From the NCBI GenBank assembly GCA_018350325.1, contig JAEVLN010000001.1, forward strand, positions 3,997,254 to 4,061,253: DNA of 64,000 bases, in the 5' to 3' direction. The stretch comes from Globodera rostochiensis. Lineage: Eukaryota; Nematoda; Chromadorea; Rhabditida; Heteroderidae. The notes beneath the pieces are model-generated. The model had not been told where the DNA came from and did not search any database. It saw nothing but the letters and a program-made list of their open reading frames with translations. The position numbers and the translations under genes are program-made. This document shows, piece by piece, positions 1-14,200 of this stretch. The first letter of the stretch is position 1. Each line of letters opens with the position of its first letter.

Positions 1-1
1 A

Positions 2-2037
2 AAGAAGGAAGCTGAGGCTAAAGCTAAAAAAGAGGCAGAAGAAAAGGCAAAGAAGGAAGCCGAGGCTAAAGCTATGAAAAAGGCAGAAGAAAAGGCAAAG
101 AAAGTGGCTGAAGATAAAGCTAAAGAGGCTGAAGATAAAGCTAAAGAGGCTGAAGATAAAGCTAAGAAAGAGGCGGAAGAAAAGGCAAAGAAGGAAGCCG
201 AGGCTAAAGCCAAGAAAGAGGCTGAAGATAAAGCTAAAGAGGCTGAAGATAAAGCTAAGAAAGAGGCTGAAGATAAAGCTAAGAAAGAGGCTGAAGAAAA
301 GGCAAAGAAAGAGGCTGAAGAAAAGGCAAAGAAGGAAGCCGAGGCTAAAGCTAAGAAAGAGGCTGACGAAAAGGCAAATAAGGAAGCCGAGGCTAAAGCT
401 AAGAAAGACGCAGAAGAAAAGGCAAAGAAGGAAGCCGAGGCTAAAGCTAAGAAAGACGCAAAAGAAAAGGCAAAGAAGGAAGCTGAGGCTAAAGCTAAAA
501 AAGAGGCAGAAGAAAAGGCAAAGAAGGAAGCCGAGGCTAAAGCTATGAAAAAGGCAGAAGAAAAAGCAAAGAAAGTGGCTGAAGATAAAGCTAAAGAGGC
601 TGAAGATAAAGCTAAAGAGGCTGAAGATAAAGCTAAGAAAGAGGCTGAAGAAAAGGCAAAGAAGGAAGCCGAGGCTAAAGCTAAGAAAGAGGCTGAAGAT
701 AAAGCTAAAGAGGCTGAAGATAAAGCTAAGAAAGAGGCTGAAGACAAAACAAAGAAAGATACCGAAGCCATGGCTAAGAAAGAGGCTGAAGATAAAGCTA
801 AGAAAGTGGCTGAAGAAAAGGCAAAGAAAGATGACGAGGCTAAAGCTAAGAAAGAGGCTGAAGATAAAGCTAAGAAAGAGGCTGAAGAAAAGGCAAAGAA
901 GGAAGCCGAGGCTAAAGCTAAGAAAGAGGCTGAAGATAAAGCTAAGAAAGAGGCTGAAGAAAAGGCAAAGAAGGAAGCCGAGGCTAAAGCTAAGAAAGAG
1001 GCTGAAGATAAAGCTAAGAAAGTGGCTGAAGAAAAGGCAAAGAAAGATGACGAGGCTAAAGCTAAGAAAGAGGCAGAAGAAAAGGCAAAGAAAGAGGCTG
1101 AAGAAAAGGCAAAGAAGGAAGCCGAGGCTAAAGCTATGAAAAAGGCAGAAGAAAAGGCAAAGAAAGTGGCTGAAGATAAAGCTAAAGAGGCTGAAGATAA
1201 AGCTAAAGAGGCTGAAGATAAAGCTAAGAAAGAGGCTGAAGATAAAGCTAAGAAAGTGGCTGAAGAAAAGGCAAAGAAGGAAGCCGAGGCTAAAGCTATG
1301 AAAAAGGCAGAAGAAAAGGCAAAGAAAGTGGCTGAAGATAAAGCTAAAGAGGCTGAAGATAAAGCTAAAGAGGCTGAAGATAAAGCTAAGAAAGAGGCAG
1401 AAGAAAAGGCAAAGAAAGAGGCGGAAGAAAAGGCAAAGAAGGAAGCCGAGGCTAAAGCTAAGAAAGACGCAGAAGAAAAGGCAAAGAAGGAAGCCGAGGC
1501 TAAAGCTAAGAAAGACGCAGAAGAAAAGGCAAAGAAGGAAGCCGAGGCTAAAGCTAAGAAAGACGCAGAAGAAAAGGCAAAGAAGGAAGCCGAGGCTAAA
1601 GCTAAGAAAGAGGCAGAAGAAAAGGCAAAGAAGGAAGCCGAGGCTAAAGCTAAGAAAGACGCAGAAGAAAAGGCAAAGAAGGAAGCCGAGGCTAAAGCCA
1701 AAAAAGAGGTTGAAGAAGCTAAGAAAGAAGCTGACGAGAAAGCTAAGAGAGAAGCTGAAGAGAAAGCTAAGAAAGTGGCTGAAGAAAAGGCAAAGAAGGA
1801 AGCCGAGGCTAAAGCTAAGAAAGAGGCTGACGAAAAGGCAAAGAAGGAAGCCGAGGCTAAAGCTAAGAAAGACGCAGAAGAAAAGGCTAAGAAGGAAGCC
1901 GAGGCTAAAGCTAAAAAAGAGGCAGAAGAAAAGGCAAAGAAGGAAGCCGAGGTTAAAGCTATGAAAAACGCAGAAGAAAAGGCAAAGAAGGAAGCCGAGG
2001 CTAAAGCTAAGAAAGACGCAGAAGACAAGGCAAACTC
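2..2037 (+). repeat. Coding tandem repeat: K/E/A-rich 8-residue (24-bp) units
   Basis: About 680 codons of near-perfect repeats such as KAKKEAEE, KAKKEAEA and KAKKDAEE (8 residues), with interspersed 7-residue KAKEAED units. A longer block beginning KAMKKAEEKAKKVAED recurs with starts at 74, 545, 1136 and 1298. The 471-bp spacing of the first two starts suggests duplication of larger blocks. Repeats are highly similar at DNA level, including synonymous sites, so they were recently homogenised. The open frame is kept throughout. The sequence lacks the hydrophobic a/d pattern of a classic coiled coil; alternating K and E at i to i+4 suggests a long single alpha helix. Confidence 0.9.
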
Positions 2038-5000
2038 ATACGGCTCAAAAGAAGCGCCCGAAGAAAAGTTATTGGCCCTTAGAAGGAAACGAGAAGAAGA
2101 GCTAAAACGAAGATCTGAAGAAAAAATAGCTGCTGAAAAAGTTAGGTTGGAGAAACTGGAAGAGTTAAAGAAACAGCAGACAGAATCACAGAAACAAAAG
2201 TTAAAGGATCAATCTGAAAAGAAAAAGAAAGAATTGGAAGAAAAGAAGGCGATGGAAGAGATGGAAAAGGCGAACCAAAATGAACTTGCAAGAAAGAGGA
2301 GGGACGAGAAGAAAAAATTGAAGGAATCCGAGAGTGAAAAGAATAGTTTAAAAGTTGGAGAAAAGAAGGACGGTAAGGAAGAAATGAAGGAAGCTCCTTC
2401 CAGTTTGGACGATGAAAGGAGGATGAAAAGAGAAGCAGTCCTTCAACTACGAAGACAAGAAGCTGAAAAGGCTCAAAAGGAAGAGGAAGCGACTAAGGCA
2501 AAAATTGAAGAAATGCAGAGCAAGAGACAAGAAAGTGCTTTAAGAAAGGAGGAGGAAAAGAAACGGAGAAATGAGGACGAAGCGGAACAAAGAAAGCGGG
2601 GCATAGCAGAAAAGAAATTGGCAGAACAAAGGGCAAGAGAAGAGGCAGATGAAGCACTTAAGCTCGCAAGGAAAGAGCGGGAGAAGGTAGATGATCGACA
2701 CATGGAGAAGTTCAAATTGGACGAAGAAAAGCCGCCCAAGATGAGTGAAGAAGAAAAGAAGCGGGAGGATGAATCTTTAAAGGTTATAAAGGCAATGGAA
2801 AAAGGGAAAAACTTTGGAAGCACAACTAAGGAATTGGAGGAAGAGAAAGAGGAGGCAGCAACACCTAAAGGCTATTTGATGAAGAAAAAAATGCAGGAAG
2901 AACGGGAAAAGGCCAGAAAGTTAGCGGAGGAAAAGAAATTGGAGGCGGAAGAAGAAGCTAAAAGGAAGGCCGATGAAATGAATCGAAGGCGAGTGGACGC
3001 ATTGGCTAAGAAAAACGCCGGTGAGGAAAAGACAGTGAAGAAATCAGAAGAAATTCAATTAGAAAAGGAGGCAGTCTCGAAGAACGAAGAAGAGGAAAGG
3101 AAGAGAAAAGATAGGGAAGAGTTACTCAAAAGGAGGAGAGAGGAAGAAGAAAAGGCAACGGTCGAATCCGATGAGAGGAAAAGGGTAAATTTATTAAATT
3201 TATTAAAATCATTTTCAACCAAACTTTAAGGTGATGGAAGAGCTTGCAAAGAAACGCGAAGCTGTTAAAAAGAAGAATGAAGAAGATCAAAGGAAGCAGA
3301 GGGATGATTCGATTGAAGCCGAAAGGAGTAAATTGGAGGAGCAAAAGGCAAAAGAATTGAGCGCCCGAAGGGATGCAGAAGAGGCGTTAAGGAAGGCAAT
3401 GGCTGCAAAGAACGAAATAGACACTGAAGTAACTAAATTTGTGCTGCAGGAGGAAAAGGAAGTCGAGAAAAAAGGAATTTGTGGGAAGAATATAAGCGGG
3501 TTAAGTGAAAGAGAGGAAAGGAAGATGGCACTCGAGTTGATGAAAAGGGAAAGGGAGGCATTGAAGGACAAAAAGGCATTTCCTGAGCCGAATAAGAAAG
3601 AGAGTGAGACAAAAAAAAGAGAAATTGAGGAAATTCGGAAGAGAGACATGGAGGAAGCGGAACGAAAAAGAAAGGAGACGGAAAGACGAATGAGAGAAAC
3701 AGAAGGTCTGAAAGAAATCAAAACTGAGAAGGAAGAGATAAAGGAAGAAAAGCTGAAAGCCAGAGTGGACGAGGAATCGCTGGAGAAGCAGAAAAGAGAG
3801 CGTGAGCATCGAATAAAGAAGAGGAAACTGGAGGAAGAGAAGGCTAAGGCGGAGCAGGAAGAGGCAAAGCGGAAGATGGAAGAGATGAAAGCAAGGGTAC
3901 TGGAACAAAAAGAGGAGGAGGAACAACGGATAAAAGAGAGAGAAAAGGCAGATAAAAGTAAGAAAGAAGGGCTTAAAGACGAGAAGAGTGAAAAGGTAAA
4001 AATAGGGGTGAAAATATATTCTTGAAATTGTACTGGAATTTTAGAAAGTATCTGTGGATGTACTTGAGCAGGTACAGAATGAAAAGGAGGAGGAAAGTTG
4101 GAGGCAATTGGGAGAAAAGGCTGAAATGGGATTGATTGGAGATGAAGAAGTTCAGCTGAAGAAAATGAAGCGCAAAACAACGAAGGAAAGAGTGTCCTTC
4201 AAACCGGATGAATTCCTGGAAGAACACGTAGAACCATCCATTGAGGGGCCTTCATCACTGGATATGGCCGAGACGATAAATGTGGGGAGTATTCGGAGGA
4301 AAGAAAAACCTGGAAAGTATGAATCCGAGCCGAGGTTCCGTATCAAGAAGTACGATACGAAGGAGCTCAATTTCGAGCAGGACGAAGTGGAAGACTTTTT
4401 GAACAAACGGAAGCAACGTTTGCAGCTTGAGGAAATGCAGCATTTTGATGAGTATTTGCCTCGCGCGACAAGGCATCGCACTGTTCGGAAAGGTATTTGA
4501 TTTAAATATAAAAAGTTTAGGGAATTTTAACCTACATATGCGTTAATTGACATATTAATCTTTTATTGCTGTTACGCTTTAATTTAAAATATTTTTATTA
4601 CCAAAATTTAGGATTTGTGTCTCTGCCCGAATCGGAGGTGACAGCCGCTCGAGGGGACACTGTCATATTCGAATGCGAATTGGTATGTTTGTGTACTATA
4701 ACTGTATAATATATTCATGTGCCAAGTCATATTCGAACATTTGCGCCTTAGTTTTAGAATTTAACTTTCTTTATTTTTTCTGCAGCTGTTTTGGCGAGGT
4801 ATGCACGAAAAAGATGTTTTTAGCCGGATTAAAATACTATTCTTGGCTTTTCGATTCTAAAATAGTATCAAACCTAGTTATGGCACCTGAAGGTTTTTTG
4901 TACCTATGCATATTGGCATTTTCTTAAAATTCGAATTTTTTTCTTGTCAAGAATCTTAAATATTGACAATTTTGGTGTCGGCCCAGTCGTTAGATCATCG

Positions 5001-8000
5001 ACCAGTGTAATAAGCCAGTTTAATTTGTAATTCAATAGCCCTTATGCGCTCGGATGTATCGAAATAAAAACCATCGGCGGGATGATCAAAAAGGCGGCCG
5101 GGGGGGGGGGATGTACGACGACGGGAGGGGGGAGGCTTTTGCTTTTTCTTTGGGATTGCTGCTGGCAATAATCCATTCCATTTTTTACTCTCCGCTTCAG
5201 TTCAATGAAAGTGACCAATTGAGTTGGAGAGTCAACGGACTGCCGCTGGAGACGCTCAAAGACACCCGCTGCTCCATCTTAAACTACGCGTACATCCGAC
5301 AGCTGAAAATTGTCAATGTGAGTGCTTTCAGAAGTGTCCGATTCCCTTCACAAATGCACATTTTGTCTTTGGGTGAATTGTTTCACCCCCCCCCCCCCCC
5401 CTCCCCTCAATAAGTGATCTCGTAAACATTTGGACAAAAGACCATTCGCTACTTTGTCTTTTTTTGAATAGCGAGCGAACCGGGACGAAGGAGCGAATCG
5501 TCGATTTACCGTATCATTCCCTTCCCTTTTTTGCAGGTTGTCCCTTCAGACTCGAACATGAGAGTTCAGGTTGTGTTGGAAGTTGGGTTGAATGATTTAA
5601 CTTTAATCCTTTAAACAGATAACATTGGATGATCAAATGATCGAAAGTGTCCTAACGGTGGAGGAAACGCCCGCGGAATTTGCTGAAAAATTAGCACGCA
5701 AAAGTAAAAATATTTTTACACTAAAAAAGTTTTTGCTCTTTATATTTAATTTGTTTTATTTCAGCGATTGCTCAACGTGGCGAGACTATTACACTCGCAG
5801 CGACATTAAGTCACGACGCCGCCAAAAGGGTAAAAGCTAAAGGGGGGGGGGGGATAAATCCATCGAAAATTCAAACACCACAGATTTTGTGGTACCATAA
5901 CGGGCGGGCATTGACCAACTTGGACACAGAACATGCCATCGTCAAGGAGGGCTGTCTTTGTAAGTCCATTTTAACATTTCTACAAATTTTTTGGTTGGAG
6001 CAACAACTTCCAATGTTGTTGCTCTCTCTTCAATTAAAATTATAACTCTGAACATTTTCAAATTATGTGAATTAATTGAATTGTTTCAGGCAGTTTGGAA
6101 ATCAGCAAAGTGTCCTACCGTATGGGCGGCCGTTACACGCTTCAAGTGGACAGGGTGGAGTCATCAACCGTTTTGGAGGGTGAGGGGGGATATTTGCTAA
6201 TTGGCACTTGGAACCCAGAGAGTCCAAATCAATAAATTTATCCGTTTCGTGAGTCTTGATCAGCACTATTTATCGAATGTCTAAATCTAATGGATCCATA
6301 CGCTTTTCTAGTTCATGGAAAGCCAGACCTTGACCAAAAAGTTGGTGGAAAGATTGTGTTGGATTCATGCGAGAACCTTTCGCTGAATATTCATCTCAAA
6401 TCACTTCCTGAACCGGAAGTGGACTTGTACTTGAATGGCGAATTGCTTACGCCGGAGTTGCGCACTTCAATAACCGTACTGGAAGATGCGCTTCTGTTAA
6501 CGCGAAAGGAGCTGACCAAGGAGGACCGAGGAACTTACCGAGTGGTGTTGTTCAACGAGTACGGCGAAGACGCCGTTGAATATCAAGTGTACGTGCGTGA
6601 TGTTCCGGACTCTCCGTCAGGACTGATGGTGACCGATGTGGGACACGACTACTGCTTCTTAAAGGTCTGTTTTCGAAATTTGTCCGTAAATTTAGAGTAA
6701 AGGTTCATATGATTCGATTCCTTATTTAGTGGAATCCTCCGCACGTCACGGATGCCATCGACGACGGCGAGCGCATCATCGGCTATGTGGTAGAGAAGAA
6801 AGGAGCCCATCGAAGGGTGTGGCAACGCGTGGGTCAATTGTCTCCGTATACCAACGAGATTTTCGTGGAGGAGCTGGACTACGACCATCCCTACGTGTTC
6901 CGGGTGGCGGCTGTCAACCGGTTCGGCGTCGGCGAATTCTCCAAATGGGCTTCCATCACCACCGGCACACCATTCACCGCGCCCGTCATGCGCTCCTCGC
7001 CTCGAGTTTCGCACGTATACGAGCGCAGCCTCCGTTTGGAGTGGGACGAGTGCTGGAACACCGGAGGAAGTCCATTGTTCGGCTACGACGTGTTCTGCAA
7101 GACGGAGGGCGGCGACTGGCGCAAGGTCAACGACTCGACGGTGTTCGTGGAGTACTGTTGGCTGGACGACTTTTTGGACGCAAGCAAGCGAGGCTGTCTG
7201 TTCAAAGTCGAGGCCCAAAACTACGCTGGACTGCACTCTGACTCCAATATTTGTTCGGAACCGTTGCAATACGATGAGCAAATCGATGTGAACTTGACGG
7301 CGCCCGAGGTGGAAATTCTGAGCGGTAATTCGGTCAATGTTCAATGGAATACATCGGAAGCAACGAAGCAGAAACTTCCAGAAGGTGCACACGTAGTTAT
7401 TCAGTACCGCTCCGAAGGAAGTTCTGTGTGGAACGAGGTGTTGGAGCAGTACAAGAAGTCACCAGCTGTTATTGAGGACGAGCTGAAGGAGGGCGTTCCG
7501 TACAGAATTCGAGTGGTCTTAAAGTCAGCCGATGGAGAGGAAATGGGAAAATCGGCGGACAGCCGCGTCGTGAAACTTTCCGGCACAAATTTACCCATCT
7601 TGACAAAGACTTTGCGTGACGCGCTAGTACCAAAAAATAACGAAGTTCGGCTTGAAGTTTGTGCCATCGGGGAACCAGCACCGGCCTACGTTTGGTTAAA
7701 AAACGGCGAAGAAATTGTGCCAACGCCTGAAAACGACAATGTGTCGATTAGCAATGAAGGATATATTAGCAAGTTAACGATCCACCGGATGTGCGATGTG
7801 GACGAGGGTGTGTACACGTGCCAGGTTACCAACGACTACGGCACCATTGAAAGCCGTGCCGAGCTTCTGCTGGGCGCCATCCAAGCACACTTTACCAAGG
7901 CTTTTGCCGAACATATTGACATCGTGGAGGGGAAGGACGTGACGTTTGAATGCGAAGTGTCGCATCGAGACGCGAATGTTCGCTGGCTCCGCAACAAACG

Positions 8001-11000
8001 AACGATCAACGAAGCGACCAACCGTGTGTGTCTGGAGAATGTCGGAACAAATCGCCGGCTTATTCTATACGGAGCTATGAAAGAGGATTCTGGCACGTAC
8101 ACTTGCGAGACTGAGGGTGGTCAAGACCGCGTGCAGACTGAATTGGCGGTGCGTCCGCCGAACGCTCGCATTATGTTCTCCCCGCAGGGCAGAACGGTAC
8201 GGGACTACGGCGAAAGAGTGTGTCTATTCGCGGAGCTGTCCCGGACGACGGAGCGGGCCAGTTGGTTTCGCAACGGGGTGGAGCTCATGTCGAAGAAGTG
8301 CTTTGCCTACGTTGACGAACTACGGGCTAACTTGGAAATATACAACTTTGACGAGAACGATGTCGGCGACTACCACGTCACATTGGTGCGAAAAATTTTG
8401 CTTAAAATTAGAAAAAAAAAAGAATTTAAGGACAGCGGGGAGCGCAGTGCACCGGCTAAGCTCAAGTTCGAAGTTACGCCTAAAATACAGGTGTTTCTGA
8501 ACCTTTTTGACAAAGTGAACAAACCGAAACGGTTTAAAGCTCCGCCGCTATACGGACGAAAAGCTGGTCAAAATTGGCGGTGAAGAGTTTTCCGTCTGTG
8601 CCACACTGCTCGGACATCCGCAGCCGAAGTTGGCACTCACACTTAACGACAAATCTGTGTCGGCCGCCACTGTCGAAGCACTGAACGGCGAAGTCCGAAT
8701 AAACATTCGGAAATTGAGAAGGACGCACAGCGGAAGGGTAATTAACGCTACCGGCGAATGCTTGGGCACCAAAACTCAAAAACAAATGCAACATTTAGAA
8801 ATGTAACAAAAGCCTCCAAATTTTCTCTTTTAGTCGAGAATCGCGCCTTGGGGGATCTTTTCCGTGAATTTAACTTTCTTCGACAGATTTGGCTGCGTGC
8901 CTCCAATGAGTTCGGCGAGGACTCCACCTTCTTCGACCTTTGTGTGTTGGACGTGCCCGTCCCGCCGACGAAGTTGGACTTTGCCTTTACTTCCAAACAA
9001 AAAACATTCATTTACACAGAGTTCGTGTCGAGTTAATTTCATCTTCTTGTGTGGACCTTTATTGGGAGTTGGGCGACGACGGCGAATTGGAGGAGGAAAA
9101 TGCGGTCGAGAGTTTCATTGTGGAACGGAAAACGGCGGAACGGTGGGCAAAAATATTAAAAGAATTATTATTTTTTGGTTTTAAAATAAAACTTTTCTTT
9201 GCTTTAGAATTCGTTGGCGACAAATCCAACGAAAAACTGCTGATCGGTGAAATTTTTTTTTTTATAATTAAATTAAAATCATTCCCCCAAAATATTAGGA
9301 TTCGTACCGATCGCGGCGGATTCTTCACACGAATTATTGGCCTATATCCCAACGAATGTTATGCCTTCAGGCAAGTGACCAGAGGGAGTTAAACTCTGAC
9401 AATTTGGCTGCAACAATTTAGAATTTTGGCGGTAAATGAAATTGGAGAGTCTGGCCCCAGTGAATCGGTGGAAGTTGTCATGCCGGACGAAGAAGAAGGG
9501 GAGGAGACCGCCAACTCTTCCCTCGCGGCGTCCAACTCGGACCCGCCCATCCCGCCGCTCTCTCGGCCAAAGTATTCGAGCAGAAACCAAACTTTAGACC
9601 CTTTAGACCACAAACATTTTACATGCATTTCAGCAAGCCTGATTTGGTTGTTGATGCGTCACAGATGAAATGCACACTCAGCTGGGAGAAGGTGGACAGG
9701 GCGATGATATACGGTAACCTCACGACTTTTGGTTGATTGATTGGATGGATTACTGTACTTTGTCTTTCCTTAGGGATTCACCGCAGAAAGCTATCGGCAA
9801 CGGCGGCATCTGAGAAGGAGTTCTGGCTGGAAATAAGCAACTCTGAGAGGAACAAGTAAACAAAAATGTCGTTTTATTGGCGGTTTATTCAAAATGCTTT
9901 AAGCTTCGTTGACCGTTCCGTGTTGGAGACGGGGCGATATGTGCGTTGTCCATTAGCATTTAAACTAATCACTGCCTTTGTTCAGGTGTACAAAATCATC
10001 GCAAAATTGCCTGGCAAGCTTTTGGACTTTTTTGTTTTTGTTTTAAATATTCACTTTTTAAAGGCGTTTTGGTCAGCGAAGCAAGCGAGCAAAGCGACGA
10101 AATTTTCGTGATGGCCAATATGAGACAGAAACCACCACATGAAGCTGAACAGAAGGCGGAGGCGTCCAGCAAAGGGCAAGGACGAGAAAGTTTTGCATTG
10201 TCACCGGAGGGTACGAATAAGGCAGTGGGACTGGTGGAAAGAAGCGACTCGGAATCGTCCTCGGCACTTTCGGGCAGTCAACTCGACTCTGGTCTGTTTT
10301 TGTTAGGGAAATTCGGAGGCTTTTCGTCAGTTGCCTATTCGCTTCTTTTCCCTTTAGGCATTCAAGATGACGACGATTATCGAACACTGATGGAATCGCC
10401 GGTGGCAAAACCGACGGCACTGAAGAAGAAAATGATGGTGAAAAAGGTGGTTAAGAAGGTAGCCTTTAAGCCAACGGAAGAAGCGACCGAACCGATGGAA
10501 AGCGTTGAAGAAGCGAAAGAGACGTCCGAACCTGCTAAAGAAGAACGGGACGCATTAAAGAATGGAGTGTTTAAAGAAAAGAAAGAGCTGGATATCAATG
10601 AATCGGATGAAGAAGAGGACAAAATGCTAGAAAAAGAGAAGAAGAAGAGAGAGCAGGAAGAAGAGAGTAAAAGAAAAAGAGAGGAAGAAGAAGAGAAAAG
10701 AGAGGAAGAAAAAAAGAAGAGAGAGAAAAATGAAAAGAAAATAATTGAAGAAAAGAAAAGAGAGGAAGAAGAAAAGAAAAAAAGAGAGGAAGAAAAGAAA
10801 AAAAGAGAGGAAGAAAAAAAGAAGAGAGAGAAAAATGAAAAGAAAATAATTGAAGAAGAAAAGAGAAGAGAGGAAGAGAGGAAAAAAAGAGAGGGAGAAG
10901 AAAAGAAGAGAGAGGAAGAAGAAAAGAAGAAAGAGGAACAAAGAAAAAAGAGAGAGGAAGAAGAAAAGAAGAAAGAGGAACAAAGAAAAAAGAGAGAGGA

Positions 11001-11198
11001 AGAGGAGAAGAAAAGAGAGATTGGTGAAGAGAAGGAGGAAGCAGCACTGACAATGGCGGATGGATTTGCTAAGCTTTTGGAGGACAAAGAGGCTGTGGAG
11101 GGCCAACTCCGAGTGGAATTGGGCGCCACCCTGGACAAAAACTCCAAAGAAGCTCTGATCAGGGCTAAATGGTGTGAACTTTGTTGGCCAGAAGAAGC

Positions 11199-11234
<36 letters not shown>

Positions 11235-14200
11235 TGTTTGTTTGTTTGTAGGTATAAGGATGGCAAATTGCTGAACACGCGCACATCTCTCAAATACAAA
11301 GCGCTGTTGGAGATGCCGCGCGGGGAGGCAAAGCTAATTGTGAGCAAATTGGAGAAGGCCGATTCTGGTGGGTGGGGGAGGGAATAGCCGATCAGATTGG
11401 CCCAAACACTTTCAGGCCGGTACAAGCTGGAGTTGGAGCTGACCAAGACTTCGGCGAAGCCATCTACGGAAGCCAACCTATTCGTGTTTGGGGTGAGAGC
11501 ACTTTAACATATTTTATATTTAATTTTGTAAAACATAAACAATTTTTGGGCACAAAATATTTAAAAAGATTTTCAGAAGAATGAGCCAAGGCAGTCAATC
11601 GACATGAAAGCGGACAAAGCTGAACAGGAAAAGTCGGGTACCAACAAAATGGACGAGAAAAAGTTAAAAACAACGGAAAAACGAAAAGCACCCGAATTCG
11701 TCAAAAAACCAAAACAAAGCATCGTAAGTCCTTAAAACCAAGGACGGAATGGAGACAATTTATGTCCGTTTCAGGAAACAATTAATGGGTCTCGCGTGTG
11801 TTTGGCCGGCTCCTATTTGGGCAACCCAATGCCAACCTTCAATTGGCTGAAAAATGGAAAGGCATTTGTGCCATCGGAAGGAGACGATCTGACATTGTTC
11901 AACAACAAATTCAACGACGACCTCGGCGTGACGGAGTTTATGCTGGAGATTCTCCGATTCTCTTCGCCGGAACATTCCGGTGAGTTCGGTTTAGCTGTGA
12001 AATAATACGTTCTGCTGTGCTAAAGGCACATATACGGCCGTAGTGCAAAACGAAGAGGGGTCGGATTCCGTCTCGACGATGGTTAGCGAACTTCCCTTGG
12101 AAATGCTTGGAAGGAAGAAGCGGGGGGATGAGACGAAGCTGAAGAGGAGGGCCAAGAAGGACGATGGGGAGAAGGAACAAGTATGTTAAAGGGTCAAAAG
12201 GGTGGAGGTTGTCGAGAGTTTCGGGGTGGGGGGGGGGGGGGAGTTCATCTTCATCGAGGTGGGGTGCGAGCGTTTCGAAGGGGAAGGGGAGCGGGAGTTC
12301 AACGAGGTTAGGAGGGGGTCATGGGTGGGGACAAGATTGGGGGGGAGGTGATCATAGGGGGAGAGGGGGAGAGGTTAGGAGGGGGGGGGGGGGGGGGTTG
12401 ATTGTGAGAGTTTTGACCGAGTCTTTGTAGAGATTGAATAAGCGAGAATTCTCAGATTCTCGAGACAAGCAGTGCTGGCGAAGTGGCGACATTGAAAAAG
12501 GCGGTAAAGGCGGCGGAAGAAGCGGCTGAGGACGAACGTAAAAGTCCGTCACCGACGCCATCCATCGACGAGGAGAATCAGAACATTCACACGAAAATAC
12601 AGTTAGCAAACCGGGGGGGGGGCATTTTGTTTTACGTTACGAATGGCAAACGATGCAAAAGGTTAAGACGACGGCGACCGAATGGCGGCGGCGGAAGTGG
12701 AAAAACACCCAAAGGGCAGGCTTCGGAAGGTATTTAACGATTATTTGACAAATGAATGCCATTAGTGCGTTGATTACCCATAATCTGGCAAGTCATTGAT
12801 CATATTTAACGATTATTTGACAAATGAATGTCATTAGTGCGTTGATTACCCACAACTTGGGAAGTCATTGATCAGTTTTAATCTTTTCTTGCCATCTGCA
12901 GAACGCGACAAACAACGGCGGCAGCTTTACTTTCGACAGAAACAGCGCTCTTCCGTTTCATCTTCAATTACCGAGGATTACATTGTTGGGCTGGGCGACG
13001 AGAAGGAGAGGGAGGAGGGCATTCGAGCTGAACAGGACGAGCAGCAGCAGCGGACGAACGGCGGCAGTGAGAAGACGGCGGAGGAGGGCGAGGCGCGGCA
13101 GAAGAAGCAGTCGAGTGAGTATATTTAACTAACAAATCGAACGCTTCGCTTAATGTCAAAATATAAAAAAGTAATTAATTCTAAAATAGAGTCAGAGAGC
13201 TTTTGTATACCCAACATTTGATTTTTAAATGATACCAAAAAAACCCAACTTTGGCTCAGTTGCCGTTAGCCGACATTTTGGGAATTTACCCGACACAGCC
13301 TTTGATGATGAGCGCTAATTTTGATAATTGTTGCTTAAATGCGAGGATCGGCTATTAAAACCGCGAAAAGTCCTCTAAATGCTTTGAAGCTCAATTCATT
13401 CAGCTTTACAAGCGGTCAGAGCAGCCATCCAACAACGCAACTCCAGGTTACTGTAACTGACAATCGCTTCAATAATTATGGCCAATTTGGACAAAATATT
13501 TTTACCTTTGCAGGCTCTGCCGGCCTCGTTTTTTCATAAGGCCAAAGCCAAAGAAGCAAATTGAGGAGGGAAAGAGTTTACGGTTGAAGACGGCGATCAG
13601 CGCCAATCCGACCCCGGAAGTTGCTTGGTTGTGCCTTTTGCCAATTCGAAGGGTTTTGTCAATTTCCACGCTTTAGGGACAAAAATGGAATTGTCTTGGA
13701 AACTGGCAACAAATATTCTCTTTTTCACGATGGGTAAGAATTAAGGGAAAAGCGAATTCAAATTCACTTTTAAAGTGATTTCTTCTACCTGGAAGTTCAT
13801 TCGCTGACTCCTTACGACAACGGTTTCTATAATTGTACAGCGAAGAACAGCGAGGGCATTGCGATTTGTACGGCACAAGTGGAGGTTTTGCCATCGGCAA
13901 AGAATGGAAATGGGGAGGACACTGAATCGTCGGGGAGGAAACGGAGTCGACGGGAGCAGACGGCGCCGAAGATACTCGAAGTGCTTCCGGCGAGGACAAG
14001 AGTGAGCAATTTGATGATTATTCTCGGCTTATAGTTTCGATTTGAGATCGTAGAATGCCAAAAGAATGCTTTTAGTCAGCATTTGTCTAATACAACAAAA
14101 AAGATGGCTTCGTTTATTCTTTCAGTGCATTGTTGGCGAATCGCTGACCGTGGAGTGCAGTTTGTCCGGTAACTTTTACAGTTTTGGGGGGGGGCAAAAT

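Noticed and set aside
3287..4180. 297-codon minus-strand open frame
   Set aside because: Antisense of the charged helix of the titin-like gene; composition follows from the complementary strand.
6649..7392. 247-codon minus-strand open frame
   Set aside because: Overlaps Fn3 exons whose plus-strand frame has clear domain motifs; no motif is seen on the minus strand.
10377..11286. Long minus-strand open frames rich in Ser, Phe and Leu
   Set aside because: They are antisense shadows of the purine-rich charged-helix exon.
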